From: a virus
IMG/VR virus record: IMGVR_UViG_3300047998_000159
Coordinates: 1-26,230 of that record
Strand: one strand, 5' to 3'
Length of the DNA: 26,230 nucleotides
The position numbers were made by a program, and so were the translations under genes. Positions 16,055-21,567 of this stretch are shown here, in pieces (the stretch's first letter is position 1; the number at the start of each line of letters is the position of its first letter). Below the pieces are notes generated by a model. The model did no database searches, was not told the DNA's origin, and saw nothing but the letters and a program-made list of their open reading frames with translations.

Positions 16055-16270
16055 TCAGCCGGATTCGATAGACCATTCAGCGATGGAGACCTTCTCGCCG
16101 TAGCGGTTATGCACGGTCTTCATCTTGGTCTTGATGGGATGGCCGTCAGCGCGCAGTTCAGAGATGCGAGCGGGGGCTTCCAGAACCCCCAGGCGTGACC
16201 AGCTCACCAATCGGTTGAGCCTTTGGCCTGACTGAAGGTAGTGAAGGATTCGATCTTTCTGAGTCATCAT
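16055..16270 (-). CDS. Small HTH protein (HTH_39-like), first gene of the early operon
   Basis: A 71-aa protein: MMTQKDRILHYLQSGQRLNR, then a helix with LGVLEAPARISELRADGHPI, then a beta-wing (KTKMKTVHNRYGEKVSIAEW). This is the layout of the small phage winged-helix family known as HTH_39 ('RI..YL..G......A......R...LR..G..I'). ATG 16270 has GAGGA 7 nt upstream; a second ATG at 16267 is possible. It is the first gene after the predicted leftward early promoter, a place suited to a Cro-like or early regulatory role, though it is not a Cro homologue. Confidence 0.65.
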   Translation of the reverse strand: MMTQKDRILHYLQSGQRLNRLVSWSRLGVLEAPARISELRADGHPIKTKMKTVHNRYGEKVSIAEWSIESG

Positions 16271-16304
16271 GGTTGCGTCCTCATCCGTAAGCTGTATACC
16301 CAGC

Positions 16305-16341
16305 AGTTGCTAAGTGAGGGCATCATTTCATAAGTTGCTAA
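16305..16341. promoter_or_regulatory. Operator-like direct repeats AGTTGCTAA (two copies)
   Basis: The 9-mer AGTTGCTAA occurs at 16305-16313 and 16333-16341, in the same orientation, 28 bp apart. The two copies flank the -10 box and likely transcription start of the leftward early promoter. The XRE repressor gene lies 300 bp away and is the natural candidate to bind them. A related TTAGCAAC occurs alone at 19991-19998. Confidence 0.5.
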
Positions 16342-16351
16342 CAGTAGTCAA
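16322..16351 (-). promoter_or_regulatory. Predicted leftward early promoter (PR-like)
   Basis: On the minus strand TTGACT (16351-16346) is followed after 18 nt by AATGAT (16327-16322), five and four matches to the sigma70 boxes. It lies 50 bp upstream of the first early gene. One copy of the AGTTGCTAA repeat lies between the two boxes and another just beyond the expected start point, as expected for a repressed lytic promoter. The prediction is by eye only. Confidence 0.5.
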
Positions 16352-16364
16352 CAGAAGGACATAC

Positions 16365-16568
16365 TTAACAGATGTCGTCTTTCATTGTTGTAAAAGTGCG
16401 CTCGGCGTGGTTAGCTAGCCAATCTCTCAGTTCAATCAGGTTGACGTATTCATGTGAGACGGCGTCCTGAATGGCCTGGGGAAGATGAGAGGTGTTCTGT
16501 TCATCTAGCGCCTTGATGCGCTGTGTTGCAAGCGTTGTCATTATCGTTACATGAGCGGAGTCGAGCAT
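16365..16568 (-). CDS. 67-aa hypothetical protein divergent from the repressor
   Basis: A 67-aa frame transcribed opposite to the repressor. ATG 16568 has GAGGG 10 nt upstream; ATG 16541 (MTTLATQ) is an alternative with no clear ribosome site. The product is helical and mildly acidic (HLPQAIQDAVSHEYVNLIEL, then RDWLANHAERTF), with no recognisable HTH. It lies between the repressor and the leftward early promoter. No family is recognised and coding is only moderately supported. Confidence 0.45.
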   Translation of the reverse strand: MLDSAHVTIMTTLATQRIKALDEQNTSHLPQAIQDAVSHEYVNLIELRDWLANHAERTFTTMKDDIC

Positions 16569-16640
16569 TTCAAAAGCGCCCTCAATTGTAGAAGCTGTTG
16601 GGTTAAACCAGAAGATACACTAACTATAGAGGATGTAAAT

Positions 16641-16997
16641 ATGTCGGATGAAATTCTGTCACCTATTGCACCGAGGGTGTCGGAAATATTTGCCGACAAC
16701 CTGAAGCAGTTTATGGAGCAAAACGAGATCAGCACCAATGGCGTTGCTTTGCGGTCTGGCATTTCACAGAAAACGCTGTGGGTAACGATAAACAAGAAGA
16801 ACATTCCCACCCTGGATACCGCAAACAGAATGTGTGAAGCGCTGAATGTGGACATGAGGGTGATGATGAGTCGATTGCTTCAGCCAGCAGAGCTGAACCG
16901 CACCAAGATTATTGGCAGGGCGATTGACTCCCTGATTTCGCTCCCGACTGAAAGGGTTGCGGCAGTCCGCGAGGTAATGGACGCCTTTTCTAAGTAA
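16641..16997 (+). CDS. XRE/Cro-CI family transcriptional regulator (putative lysogeny repressor)
   Basis: A 118-aa protein. Residues about 14-70 form the HTH_3 domain: FADNLKQFMEQNEISTNGVA, then LRSGISQKTLWVTINKKN with the recognition helix near SQKTLWVTIN, then PTLDTANRMCEALNVDMRVM. The C-terminal 45 residues are helical (KIIGRAIDSLISLPTERVAA) and may dimerise. There is no S24 peptidase domain, so RecA-stimulated self-cleavage is not expected. ATG 16641 is chosen because GAGG lies 8 nt upstream; the frame opens further to 16551. It lies at the divergent boundary with the early operon and close to the integrase, fitting the role of lysogeny repressor. Confidence 0.75.
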   Translation: MSDEILSPIAPRVSEIFADNLKQFMEQNEISTNGVALRSGISQKTLWVTINKKNIPTLDTANRMCEALNVDMRVMMSRLLQPAELNRTKIIGRAIDSLISLPTERVAAVREVMDAFSK

Positions 16998-17042
16998 GCA
17001 AGCCTTGCATTAAGCATATTTGACTGACACAATAGCGACAAG

Positions 17043-17058
17043 CCCTGATAAGTCGGGG
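17043..17058 (+). terminator. Weak possible terminator hairpin after the repressor gene
   Basis: CCCTGA (17043-17048) pairs with TCGGGG (17053-17058), with one G-U pair, around TAAG. It is followed by TTAGTTGTG, only partly U-rich. It lies 45 nt after the repressor stop and could reduce read-through into the recombination genes, or act as a leader structure for them. Confidence 0.25.
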
Positions 17059-17101
17059 TTAGTTGTGCGTATCCCATGTCACATATTGCTAGGAGGGCAT
17101 T

Positions 17102-17734
17102 GTGAGCAAGAAAGATAACGGTGTGGTTAATATCCACGGCAAAGAATATCTGACTGTCGCAAGACGGATTAACGATTTCCGCGAGAGGCACCCTGATTAC
17201 GGCATTCACACAGAGATCCTGTCTATCGACGAGGCAACAGTGGTTTGTCGGGCGGTGATTACTGATGCTGAGGGTCGCCAGCTATCAAGCGGTATTGCTG
17301 AGGAGCATCGCCGCGCATCCAAGATCAACCAGACCAGTGCGACTGAAAACTGTGAGACCTCTGCTGTGGGTAGGGCGCTTGCGTTCTTGGGTATGGCTGG
17401 CACTGAGATTGCCAGTGCTGATGAGGTCGCTGGTGCTATCAGCCAGCAGAAGCAGAACGAGGTAGACGAGGGGCTGATGGCTCACGCCGTAGCGGTGCGG
17501 GAAAACCTAGATGAAATCCACATGATGAAGACCGCCATGCAGGAGGAGGATTACATGACCGCCGCTGGCATCTTCATGGATTGGGATGAGGACACGCTTC
17601 AGGCATTGCGCCGCGCCCCCTCAAAAGGCGGGGTGTGGACAACGGCAGAGGTCGCATTGCTGAAGGCTGATGGCGCTGTCGGTAAGTGTGTATCAACAAT
17701 CAAAAAGCAAGACTATGCAGAGGCTAACGCATGA
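17102..17734 (+). CDS. Possible ssDNA-annealing-type recombination protein
   Basis: A 210-aa protein starting with GTG 17102, which has a perfect AGGAGG 5 nt upstream. The N-terminal half has IHGKEYLTVARRINDFRERH, then alternating strands, then KINQTSATENCETSAVGRAL followed by AFLGMAG. The 'TSA.E.AETSA.GRALA..G' motif is common to a group of phage proteins found beside SSB and exonuclease genes and often treated as annealing or ERF/Rad52-like proteins. I could not prove membership. The C-terminal half is acidic and helical. The next gene, joined by ATGA, is SSB-like, which supports a recombination role. Confidence 0.5.
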   Translation: MSKKDNGVVNIHGKEYLTVARRINDFRERHPDYGIHTEILSIDEATVVCRAVITDAEGRQLSSGIAEEHRRASKINQTSATENCETSAVGRALAFLGMAGTEIASADEVAGAISQQKQNEVDEGLMAHAVAVRENLDEIHMMKTAMQEEDYMTAAGIFMDWDEDTLQALRRAPSKGGVWTTAEVALLKADGAVGKCVSTIKKQDYAEANA

Positions 17735-17970
17735 AGAACATCAAGAAATTGATGGTCCCGAAAGGGGAGTATACCGACAAGCAGACCGGCGAGACTAAAA
17801 CTAACTGGCTCAACATCGGTGTGCTTCAGTCTGACGGCAACGGAAAATACAAGGTCAAGCTGGATAGCATCCCTGTCGGGGACTTCAGCGGGTGGGTTGA
17901 ATGTTTTGATATTGAGCCACGGCAAGGCGGACAGGCCGGTGGCTCCAACAAGATGGCGGGGTGGGACTGA
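17731..17970 (+). CDS. Small SSB-like protein
   Basis: A 79-aa protein with a strand-rich pattern (GEYTDKQTGETKTNWLNIGV, then LQSDGNGKYKVKLDSIP, then WVECFD) typical of short phage OB-fold-like single-stranded DNA-binding proteins, ending with a Gly/Gln-rich tail and GWD. It is shorter than bacterial SSB (about 170 aa) and lacks the usual acidic DDDIPF tip. The start overlaps the preceding gene as ATGA and the stop overlaps the next gene as TGATG. The call is by pattern and context. Confidence 0.5.
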   Translation: MKNIKKLMVPKGEYTDKQTGETKTNWLNIGVLQSDGNGKYKVKLDSIPVGDFSGWVECFDIEPRQGGQAGGSNKMAGWD

Positions 17971-18191
17971 TGGATAACAGCACATTTTTTAAGCACAGCG
18001 AACTGCTTGAGTTCGCCGGGGTAAAGCAGGTGGATGCGCTCATGCGGTGGCTAGACAAGCAAAGTATCCCCTACTTGGTTGATGCAAGGGGAAGGCCAAA
18101 GGTAAAGTACGCATCCGTTGAGAAACATTATGTGACCCAGGATGCCAAAGAGGAAAGAGTCGGGTTTGCCCCCGTACACCAGCCGGGATAA
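17970..18191 (+). CDS. DUF4224-like small DNA-binding protein (possible excisionase)
   Basis: A 73-aa protein: FFKHSELLEFAGVKQVDALM, then RWLDKQSIPYLVDARGRPKV. The pattern 'L...EL.E.TG.K....Q..WL...GI.F.....GRP.V' is the DUF4224 signature, found in small proteins encoded directly before phage integrases and thought to act as excision or directionality factors. ATG 17970 overlaps the preceding stop (TGATG). Its 3' end overlaps the integrase by 50 nt, the usual arrangement for this pair. Confidence 0.65.
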   Translation: MDNSTFFKHSELLEFAGVKQVDALMRWLDKQSIPYLVDARGRPKVKYASVEKHYVTQDAKEERVGFAPVHQPG

Positions 18192-19149
18192 GGTTCGGGG
18201 CGTTGTCTTCCGCCCTTACATGGGGAGGGTGGATGGCAAAATCAGGTGGGGTTCTAGAGTTTGGCTCGCCCCACTTGATGCCCCTCTTTCAGAAGTATGG
18301 GCGAGATATGAAGCCCTCCATGCAGAGCAACAGCACACTGTAACCTGGCTCCTGCAAACCTATTTTGGTAGCCGCCAGTTTAATAATCTCAGAGTCAAGA
18401 CTCAGACTGATTACCGCAGTCGCGCCAACACCTTAGAAAATATGCTGATGACTAACGGCAAGCCGTTCGGCCAATTGCTGTTGAGCCAAGTGGACCGCTA
18501 CCTACTCAGAGAATACCTAGACCTAAGCCCTCACCCTGTCAGCGCAAATAGGCAGATAGCCGTACTCAGCTCGGCGTGGGCGTGGGCCTTAGAGCGGTAC
18601 AAGATTCCCGCCAATGCCTGCAAAGAGGTAAAGCCCAATAAAGAAAGACCGCGTACCCGATATGTGAATGACCAGGAATATCGCAGGGCAAAGAGCCTTG
18701 CTCCCCCTTGGTTACAGGTGGCGATGGACCTTTCCTATATCTGCCGAGCGAGAAGGGGTGAGGTATTGGCGCTGACCTTTAACCATGTGCAAGACGATGG
18801 CCTATTGATTAGCCGTAGCAAGGGCAGTAAAGCTGAGGTCACGCAGTGGACTCCGGCGCTTAGGTCGGTGGTCGATAGCGCGAGGTCGCTGTCTGGGGTG
18901 GGAGATCATCTGGTTAGGACTAGCGCCGGTCACATCCGCGTCCCGCAATTTGATTCCGCATGGCGCAGACTGATGGCAAAGGTGGCTGAGTTAGGCGGCG
19001 CAAAGTTTTCGTATCACGATATTAAGGCTAAGGGGCTGTCAGATATGCATGAACCCTGGGCCGGTCACAAGTCTGATTCGATGCTGGATACCTATGTCCG
19101 CACACCCAGGAAAATCACTCCCGATTATGCAGATAATGCTGACGTTTAA
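18142..19149 (+). CDS. int: Phage integrase, tyrosine recombinase family
   Basis: A 335-aa tyrosine recombinase. The N-terminal 60 residues include basic strands for arm-type DNA binding (KVRGVVFRPYMGRVDGKIRW). A SAM-like core-binding domain spans about residues 62-155. The catalytic domain shows R204 in ICRARRGEVLALTF, a Lys in SKGSKAEV (K227 or K230), H292 in YHDIKAKG, H309 in WAGHKS and the nucleophile Y318 in LDTYVR. The HxxR motif reads HxxK, a variant known among phage integrases. The gene ends about 80 bp before the tRNA-derived attP core and overlaps the Xis-like gene, so it should integrate the phage at a host tRNA gene. Confidence 0.9.
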   Translation: MPKRKESGLPPYTSRDKVRGVVFRPYMGRVDGKIRWGSRVWLAPLDAPLSEVWARYEALHAEQQHTVTWLLQTYFGSRQFNNLRVKTQTDYRSRANTLENMLMTNGKPFGQLLLSQVDRYLLREYLDLSPHPVSANRQIAVLSSAWAWALERYKIPANACKEVKPNKERPRTRYVNDQEYRRAKSLAPPWLQVAMDLSYICRARRGEVLALTFNHVQDDGLLISRSKGSKAEVTQWTPALRSVVDSARSLSGVGDHLVRTSAGHIRVPQFDSAWRRLMAKVAELGGAKFSYHDIKAKGLSDMHEPWAGHKSDSMLDTYVRTPRKITPDYADNADV

Positions 19150-19155
19150 ATTCTG

Positions 19156-19383
19156 TTACCCACAGTGTTATCCCACAAAGGCGAGTTAATTATTGGGCCT
19201 CTCCTCTAAGCGGCATAAACACTGGGTTTAATGGCGCGGAATAGAGGATTCGAACCTCTGACCTTCGGTTTCGTAGGTAGACATGCAATGGCTTAACGGT
19301 GCGGGTTACAGCGGGATTGTGGGATAAAGCGCGGGAGTATAGATTGGCTTGAAAGCTAGGCTTGGCGGGACTTTTATCCCACA
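19156..19383. promoter_or_regulatory. attP arm-type integrase sites (TTATCCCACA repeats)
   Basis: TTATCCCACA occurs at 19168-19177 and 19374-19383 on the plus strand and as its reverse complement TGTGGGATAA at 19318-19327. A shortened copy, TTACCCACA, lies at 19156-19164. The copies lie on both sides of the tRNA-like core, as P and P' arm sites do. Between 19150 and 19417 no convincing gene is present; the 64-aa frame here is the tRNA half read as protein. Confidence 0.6.
19232..19277 (-). other. attP core: 3' half of a tRNA-Arg(ACG)-like gene
   Basis: On the minus strand this reads as an anticodon loop CTACGAA (U33, anticodon ACG, A37, A38), the 3' anticodon stem strand ACCGA, a 5-nt variable loop AGGTC, a perfect T arm (AGAGG, TTCGAAT, CCTCT), the 3' acceptor strand ATTCCGC, G and CCA. 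The bases just 5' of the loop (TCTAC) do not pair with ACCGA, and no D arm or 5' acceptor strand exists, so it is not a complete tRNA gene. This is the classic attP pattern for a tyrosine integrase that recombines in the anticodon loop and restores the host tRNA. Confidence 0.8.
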
Positions 19384-19397
19384 CAAACCTAGTAATA

Positions 19398-19416
19398 TGT
19401 GCGGCGGTTCCGTATA
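19398..19416 (+). repeat. Left copy of an 18-19 bp direct repeat (TGTGCG-GC-GGTTCCGTATA)
   Basis: TGTGCG, then GC, then GGTTCCGTATA. The same elements separated by T instead of GC recur at 21568-21585. The repeat lies 1 bp outside the last stop codon of the small-gene cluster. Confidence 0.5.
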
Positions 19417-19417
19417 G

Positions 19418-19660
19418 CTACGCTACCCTCCACACTCGGTAACTATCCTCACCTTCTGGGCGGCGACTGATTCTGTATTGTTCGGGAAGCCATCCAGATT
19501 TCCGGGCTTGGTCAACGGCGGCCCCCACTCTGGGGGCGTCCGCGCGGCTACAAGAAAAAGAATCCCCAACCTCTAGATCGGACAGCCATGCCCATTTAGA
19601 CCCCCGTGCGCGCTCTTGTGGCGTCACGGGTATATCTTTTTCGATGATGGGCTTAATCAT
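19418..19660 (-). CDS. 80-aa phage accessory protein (DUF7303-like)
   Basis: An 80-aa protein: PVTPQERARGSKWAWLSDLE, then VGDSFSCSRADAPRVGAAVD, then a C-terminal YRISRRPEGEDSYRVWRVA. The pattern 'W....L.VGDSF......R...A......G....R....G.RVWR' is shared by a widespread small phage family of unknown function. ATG 19660 has a GAGGGGG run 7 nt upstream and overlaps the preceding gene by 8 nt. It is the last gene of the leftward accessory cluster next to attP. Confidence 0.6.
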   Translation of the reverse strand: MIKPIIEKDIPVTPQERARGSKWAWLSDLEVGDSFSCSRADAPRVGAAVDQARKSGWLPEQYRISRRPEGEDSYRVWRVA

Positions 19661-19976
19661 TGTTGCGCCCCCTCAATGCTGAGTTGACAAACATTGTCGC
19701 GGAGCTTGAATCGCCGCCCACATTCCAGCGGATGGGAACGTCCGATTCCACAGCGATCCCGCCATCGTAGTATTTCCAGGCGTAGACAGTAGCCCGAACG
19801 GTTTCGCCTCCGGCGTCCGTGAATATCAAGCCCCACTCATGGGATACTTTTTCCTCTGGGTTATAGTCCACCCAATCAGGCTTCCCGAATGCGTGGACCA
19901 GGTCAGAATATTTAGCGGTAACATAACCCCGCAGACAGGTTCCGGTTATGTCGGTGCATTTCTCAAAGTTAAGCAT
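19653..19976 (-). CDS. 107-aa hypothetical accessory protein
   Basis: ATG 19976 (MLNFEKCTDITGTCLRGYV) is chosen because GAGGAA lies 6-8 nt upstream; the frame opens to 20018. The protein has YSDLVHAFGKPDWVDYNPEE, then HEWGLIFTDAGGETVRATVY and AWKYYDGGIAVESDVPIRWN, alternating strands with Trp/Tyr, and ends GGDSSSATMFVNSALRG. The 'FG.P.......K...EW.....DG...T.Y..K' layout occurs in small phage proteins of unknown function. No function is assigned. Confidence 0.6.
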   Translation of the reverse strand: MLNFEKCTDITGTCLRGYVTAKYSDLVHAFGKPDWVDYNPEEKVSHEWGLIFTDAGGETVRATVYAWKYYDGGIAVESDVPIRWNVGGDSSSATMFVNSALRGRNND

Positions 19977-20060
19977 TTCAATTTCCTCAATTAGCAACAA
20001 GTGAATAGGCGCAGACAATAAAAAACAGAAACAGCGCCGCGCCTAGCAAATCCGAACTGG

Positions 20061-20321
20061 TCACGGCGTCAATTCCTCGCGCCATTCCTTAACCTGTTCC
20101 TCAAAGCACCAGCGGTGAGAATGCATGGTGTCCCATGATTCGCGCCAGGGGATGTCATCTGGCAGATTGTCGGGCGCAATTCTGAGATCTTCATCCTGGA
20201 TTGCGGTATCGCAATATTCGCAGTGTTTCATGGGTACAGTCTCCTTTTCGGTGGAGTCTTCGGCGTTTGGGCAATGGGCATGATGACCATTCACCCGCCC
20301 GCATTCATTACAGAGCCTCAT
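20061..20321 (-). CDS. Zinc-ribbon-like accessory protein with a possible internal start
   Basis: ATG 20321 overlaps the preceding stop as ATGA and follows GGGGGCTGGG; the frame itself opens to 20468. The 86-aa product holds two Cys clusters: RLCNECGRVNGHHAHCP near the N-terminus and KHCEYCDTAIQDED with a later HSHRWC, so two zinc-binding knuckles are likely. An internal ATG (20231, MKHCEYC) has its own AAGGAG 9 nt upstream, so a shorter 56-aa form with only the second cluster may also be made. Function unknown; small zinc proteins in such clusters often bind host proteins or nucleic acids. Confidence 0.6.
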   Translation of the reverse strand: MRLCNECGRVNGHHAHCPNAEDSTEKETVPMKHCEYCDTAIQDEDLRIAPDNLPDDIPWRESWDTMHSHRWCFEEQVKEWREELTP

Positions 20322-20593
20322 ATCCCAGCCCCCTCGCGATAGTCGGCGGTCTGTTCGGCCTCCATTGCTCGGCGCATAATCTCCGCGCGGGCATCTTCGG
20401 TGAGACATAAATGCTCGCCTAATCCTTGGGGGTCGTATTGATTCCGCAACCATAGGCGGGCAGTCCAAACCATGCGGCGAGCCTGCTCCGGCTTTAGTTC
20501 GTCTATCGTCTTATATTGGGCTTGGGTCATAGCCGCGCAAAGGTTGACGGTGTCTTCCTCATAGCCCTGAATGAAACGTGACATATTCGACAT
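20318..20593 (-). CDS. 91-aa hypothetical accessory protein
   Basis: Three close in-frame ATGs exist (20599, 20593, 20584). ATG 20593 is best spaced (9 nt) from AGGAG; 20599 is only 3 nt from it. The product is helical: YEEDTVNLCAAMTQAQYKTI, then DELKPEQARRMVWTARLWLR and a C-terminal TEDARAEIMRRAMEAEQTAD. No membrane segment or family is seen. It precedes the zinc-ribbon gene with an ATGA overlap. Confidence 0.55.
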   Translation of the reverse strand: MSNMSRFIQGYEEDTVNLCAAMTQAQYKTIDELKPEQARRMVWTARLWLRNQYDPQGLGEHLCLTEDARAEIMRRAMEAEQTADYREGAGI

Positions 20594-20635
20594 TCTCATT
20601 TTCTCCTATTCAGATATTACTAGGTGGGGCCGCAA

Positions 20636-20821
20636 TTAAGCGGCCTTGTTTTCTAGTTCAATAATGCGGTCAATCCGTGCCGCGTCTGCCCTCATTAGCT
20701 CGCGGGGGGTTAGCAGGCCAAGGTTATAAAGATTGTCTAGCCTGCCCTCATACCGCTCTAACCCAAATGCGGTTTGCATGTTGGCGATTATCTCTAGCGC
20801 GCTTTCAATGTTGCTCTTCAT
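20636..20821 (-). CDS. 61-aa helical hypothetical protein
   Basis: A 61-aa helical protein (SALEIIANMQTAFGLERYEG, then LDNLYNLGLLTPRELMRADA and ARIDRIIELENKAA). The start overlaps the preceding stop as ATGA, which supports translation. No family is recognised. A 42-bp gap separates it from the next gene, which has its own ribosome site. Confidence 0.55.
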   Translation of the reverse strand: MKSNIESALEIIANMQTAFGLERYEGRLDNLYNLGLLTPRELMRADAARIDRIIELENKAA

Positions 20822-21177
20822 GCCGCACCCCGCTTAGATTCCAGTGACTCAAACCACTCATAGACCACTTGCTCGCCAACGATATAGGTATACATATTCA
20901 CCACGGCTTCGGGGCTTGATAAGTCGGTATGAACCTCGCCGAAATTATCTTGTTCATAATCTTTGATGATTTCGATACATTCAAAGGCGCGGTCACCTAG
21001 CCACTGGGTGGCCTGATAAGTCCCGATGATGTAGTAGTCAGTGTTGAAAGCCTCGTGGTGAAGTTCGGACGGCTCAAAGTCTGAGCGCTGACCGTCGAGC
21101 CACTGTTGCCAGGGGCGCTGGTCGGTTAAATAGTCCTGAAAGTGTGAAGAGATCTCTTCTTGCTTGAAATATTGCAT
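20818..21177 (-). CDS. 119-aa strongly acidic accessory protein, first gene of the cluster
   Basis: ATG 21177 (MQYFKQEEISSHFQDYL) has GAGGAA 6 nt upstream; the frame opens to 21228 without a better start. By count it has about 23 Asp/Glu against 7 Lys/Arg, a net charge near -16. Recognisable stretches are ELHHEAFNTDYYIIGTYQAT, then AFECIEIIKDYEQDNFGEV and VVNMYTYIVGEQVVYEWF. I believe similar proteins occur in many phages without a known function. Size and charge are in the range of DNA-mimic proteins such as T7 Ocr (117 aa), but sequence likeness to Ocr or ArdA is not seen. It is the first gene after the cluster promoter, so it should be highly expressed. Confidence 0.65.
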   Translation of the reverse strand: MQYFKQEEISSHFQDYLTDQRPWQQWLDGQRSDFEPSELHHEAFNTDYYIIGTYQATQWLGDRAFECIEIIKDYEQDNFGEVHTDLSSPEAVVNMYTYIVGEQVVYEWFESLESKRGAA

Positions 21178-21206
21178 TGTTTGTTCCTCATGTTGTGAGC
21201 TAGGAA

Positions 21207-21231
21207 GCGTTGGGATAACATCCAACAACGC
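21207..21231. promoter_or_regulatory. Operator-like palindrome at the accessory-cluster promoter
   Basis: GCGTTG (21207-21212) and CAACGC (21226-21231) are inverted, with inner GGGAT / ATCC also inverted. The element covers the expected transcription start of the leftward promoter at 21234-21262, so a bound protein should block it. Confidence 0.45.
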
Positions 21232-21233
21232 GA

Positions 21234-21262
21234 ACGATACATGAATGGAAATAGGGTGTCAA
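21234..21262 (-). promoter_or_regulatory. Sigma70-type promoter for the leftward accessory cluster
   Basis: On the minus strand a perfect TTGACA (21262-21257) is followed by exactly 17 nt and TATCGT (21239-21234, four of six). The expected start point is about 50 nt upstream of the 119-aa gene. It is the best promoter match seen in the window. Confidence 0.65.
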
Positions 21263-21327
21263 GTAATATTGGTATTTATTTTTATCCCCACCTTCGCCGC
21301 TGTTATTTGGTCTTCAGATACAGGGGG

Positions 21328-21349
21328 ACAGAGAGCGCACAGAGAGCGA
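21328..21349. repeat. Tandem 11-bp repeat ACAGAGAGCG(C/A)
   Basis: Two adjacent copies, 21328-21338 and 21339-21349, differ only in the last base; a degenerate third (ACACAGAC) follows. The array lies inside an AGGGG ... CCCCT inverted pair. An 11-bp period places each copy on nearly the same helix face, as for multimeric DNA-binding proteins. Confidence 0.55.
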
Positions 21350-21567
21350 CACAGACCCCTATTGTTTAGCTGGTCATTGGTAGGGTGTAGCACTGTCTAA
21401 CCATCTGAGCGCATTGGGGAAACCTGACAGGGGATTGGCAACAAATCATAGGGAATGGCACAGCATCGCCGCCAGCGTCCGGTGTCACCCTAATTACTAA
21501 TACACGTATACTGATATAGGGAACAACGGATATATCGGATACCAATCCCCAAACACTAATTACCTCT

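Noticed and set aside
16569-16640. Promoter for the repressor gene
   Set aside because: A few -10-like strings (TACACT, TACAAT on the other strand) exist, but none has a matching -35 at acceptable spacing, so no call is made.
16998-17010. GCAAG-C-CTTGC palindrome after the repressor gene as operator
   Set aside because: Single 5-bp occurrence not repeated near any promoter; could be chance.
19232-19277. A complete tRNA gene
   Set aside because: Only the 3' half is present; the bases 5' of the anticodon loop do not pair with the 3' stem strand and no D arm or 5' acceptor strand follows.
19190-19384. 64-aa minus-strand ORF across attP
   Set aside because: Its middle (RRSEVRILYSAP-type) is the usual chance translation of a tRNA T arm; no ribosome site; the sequence is explained by the attP core.
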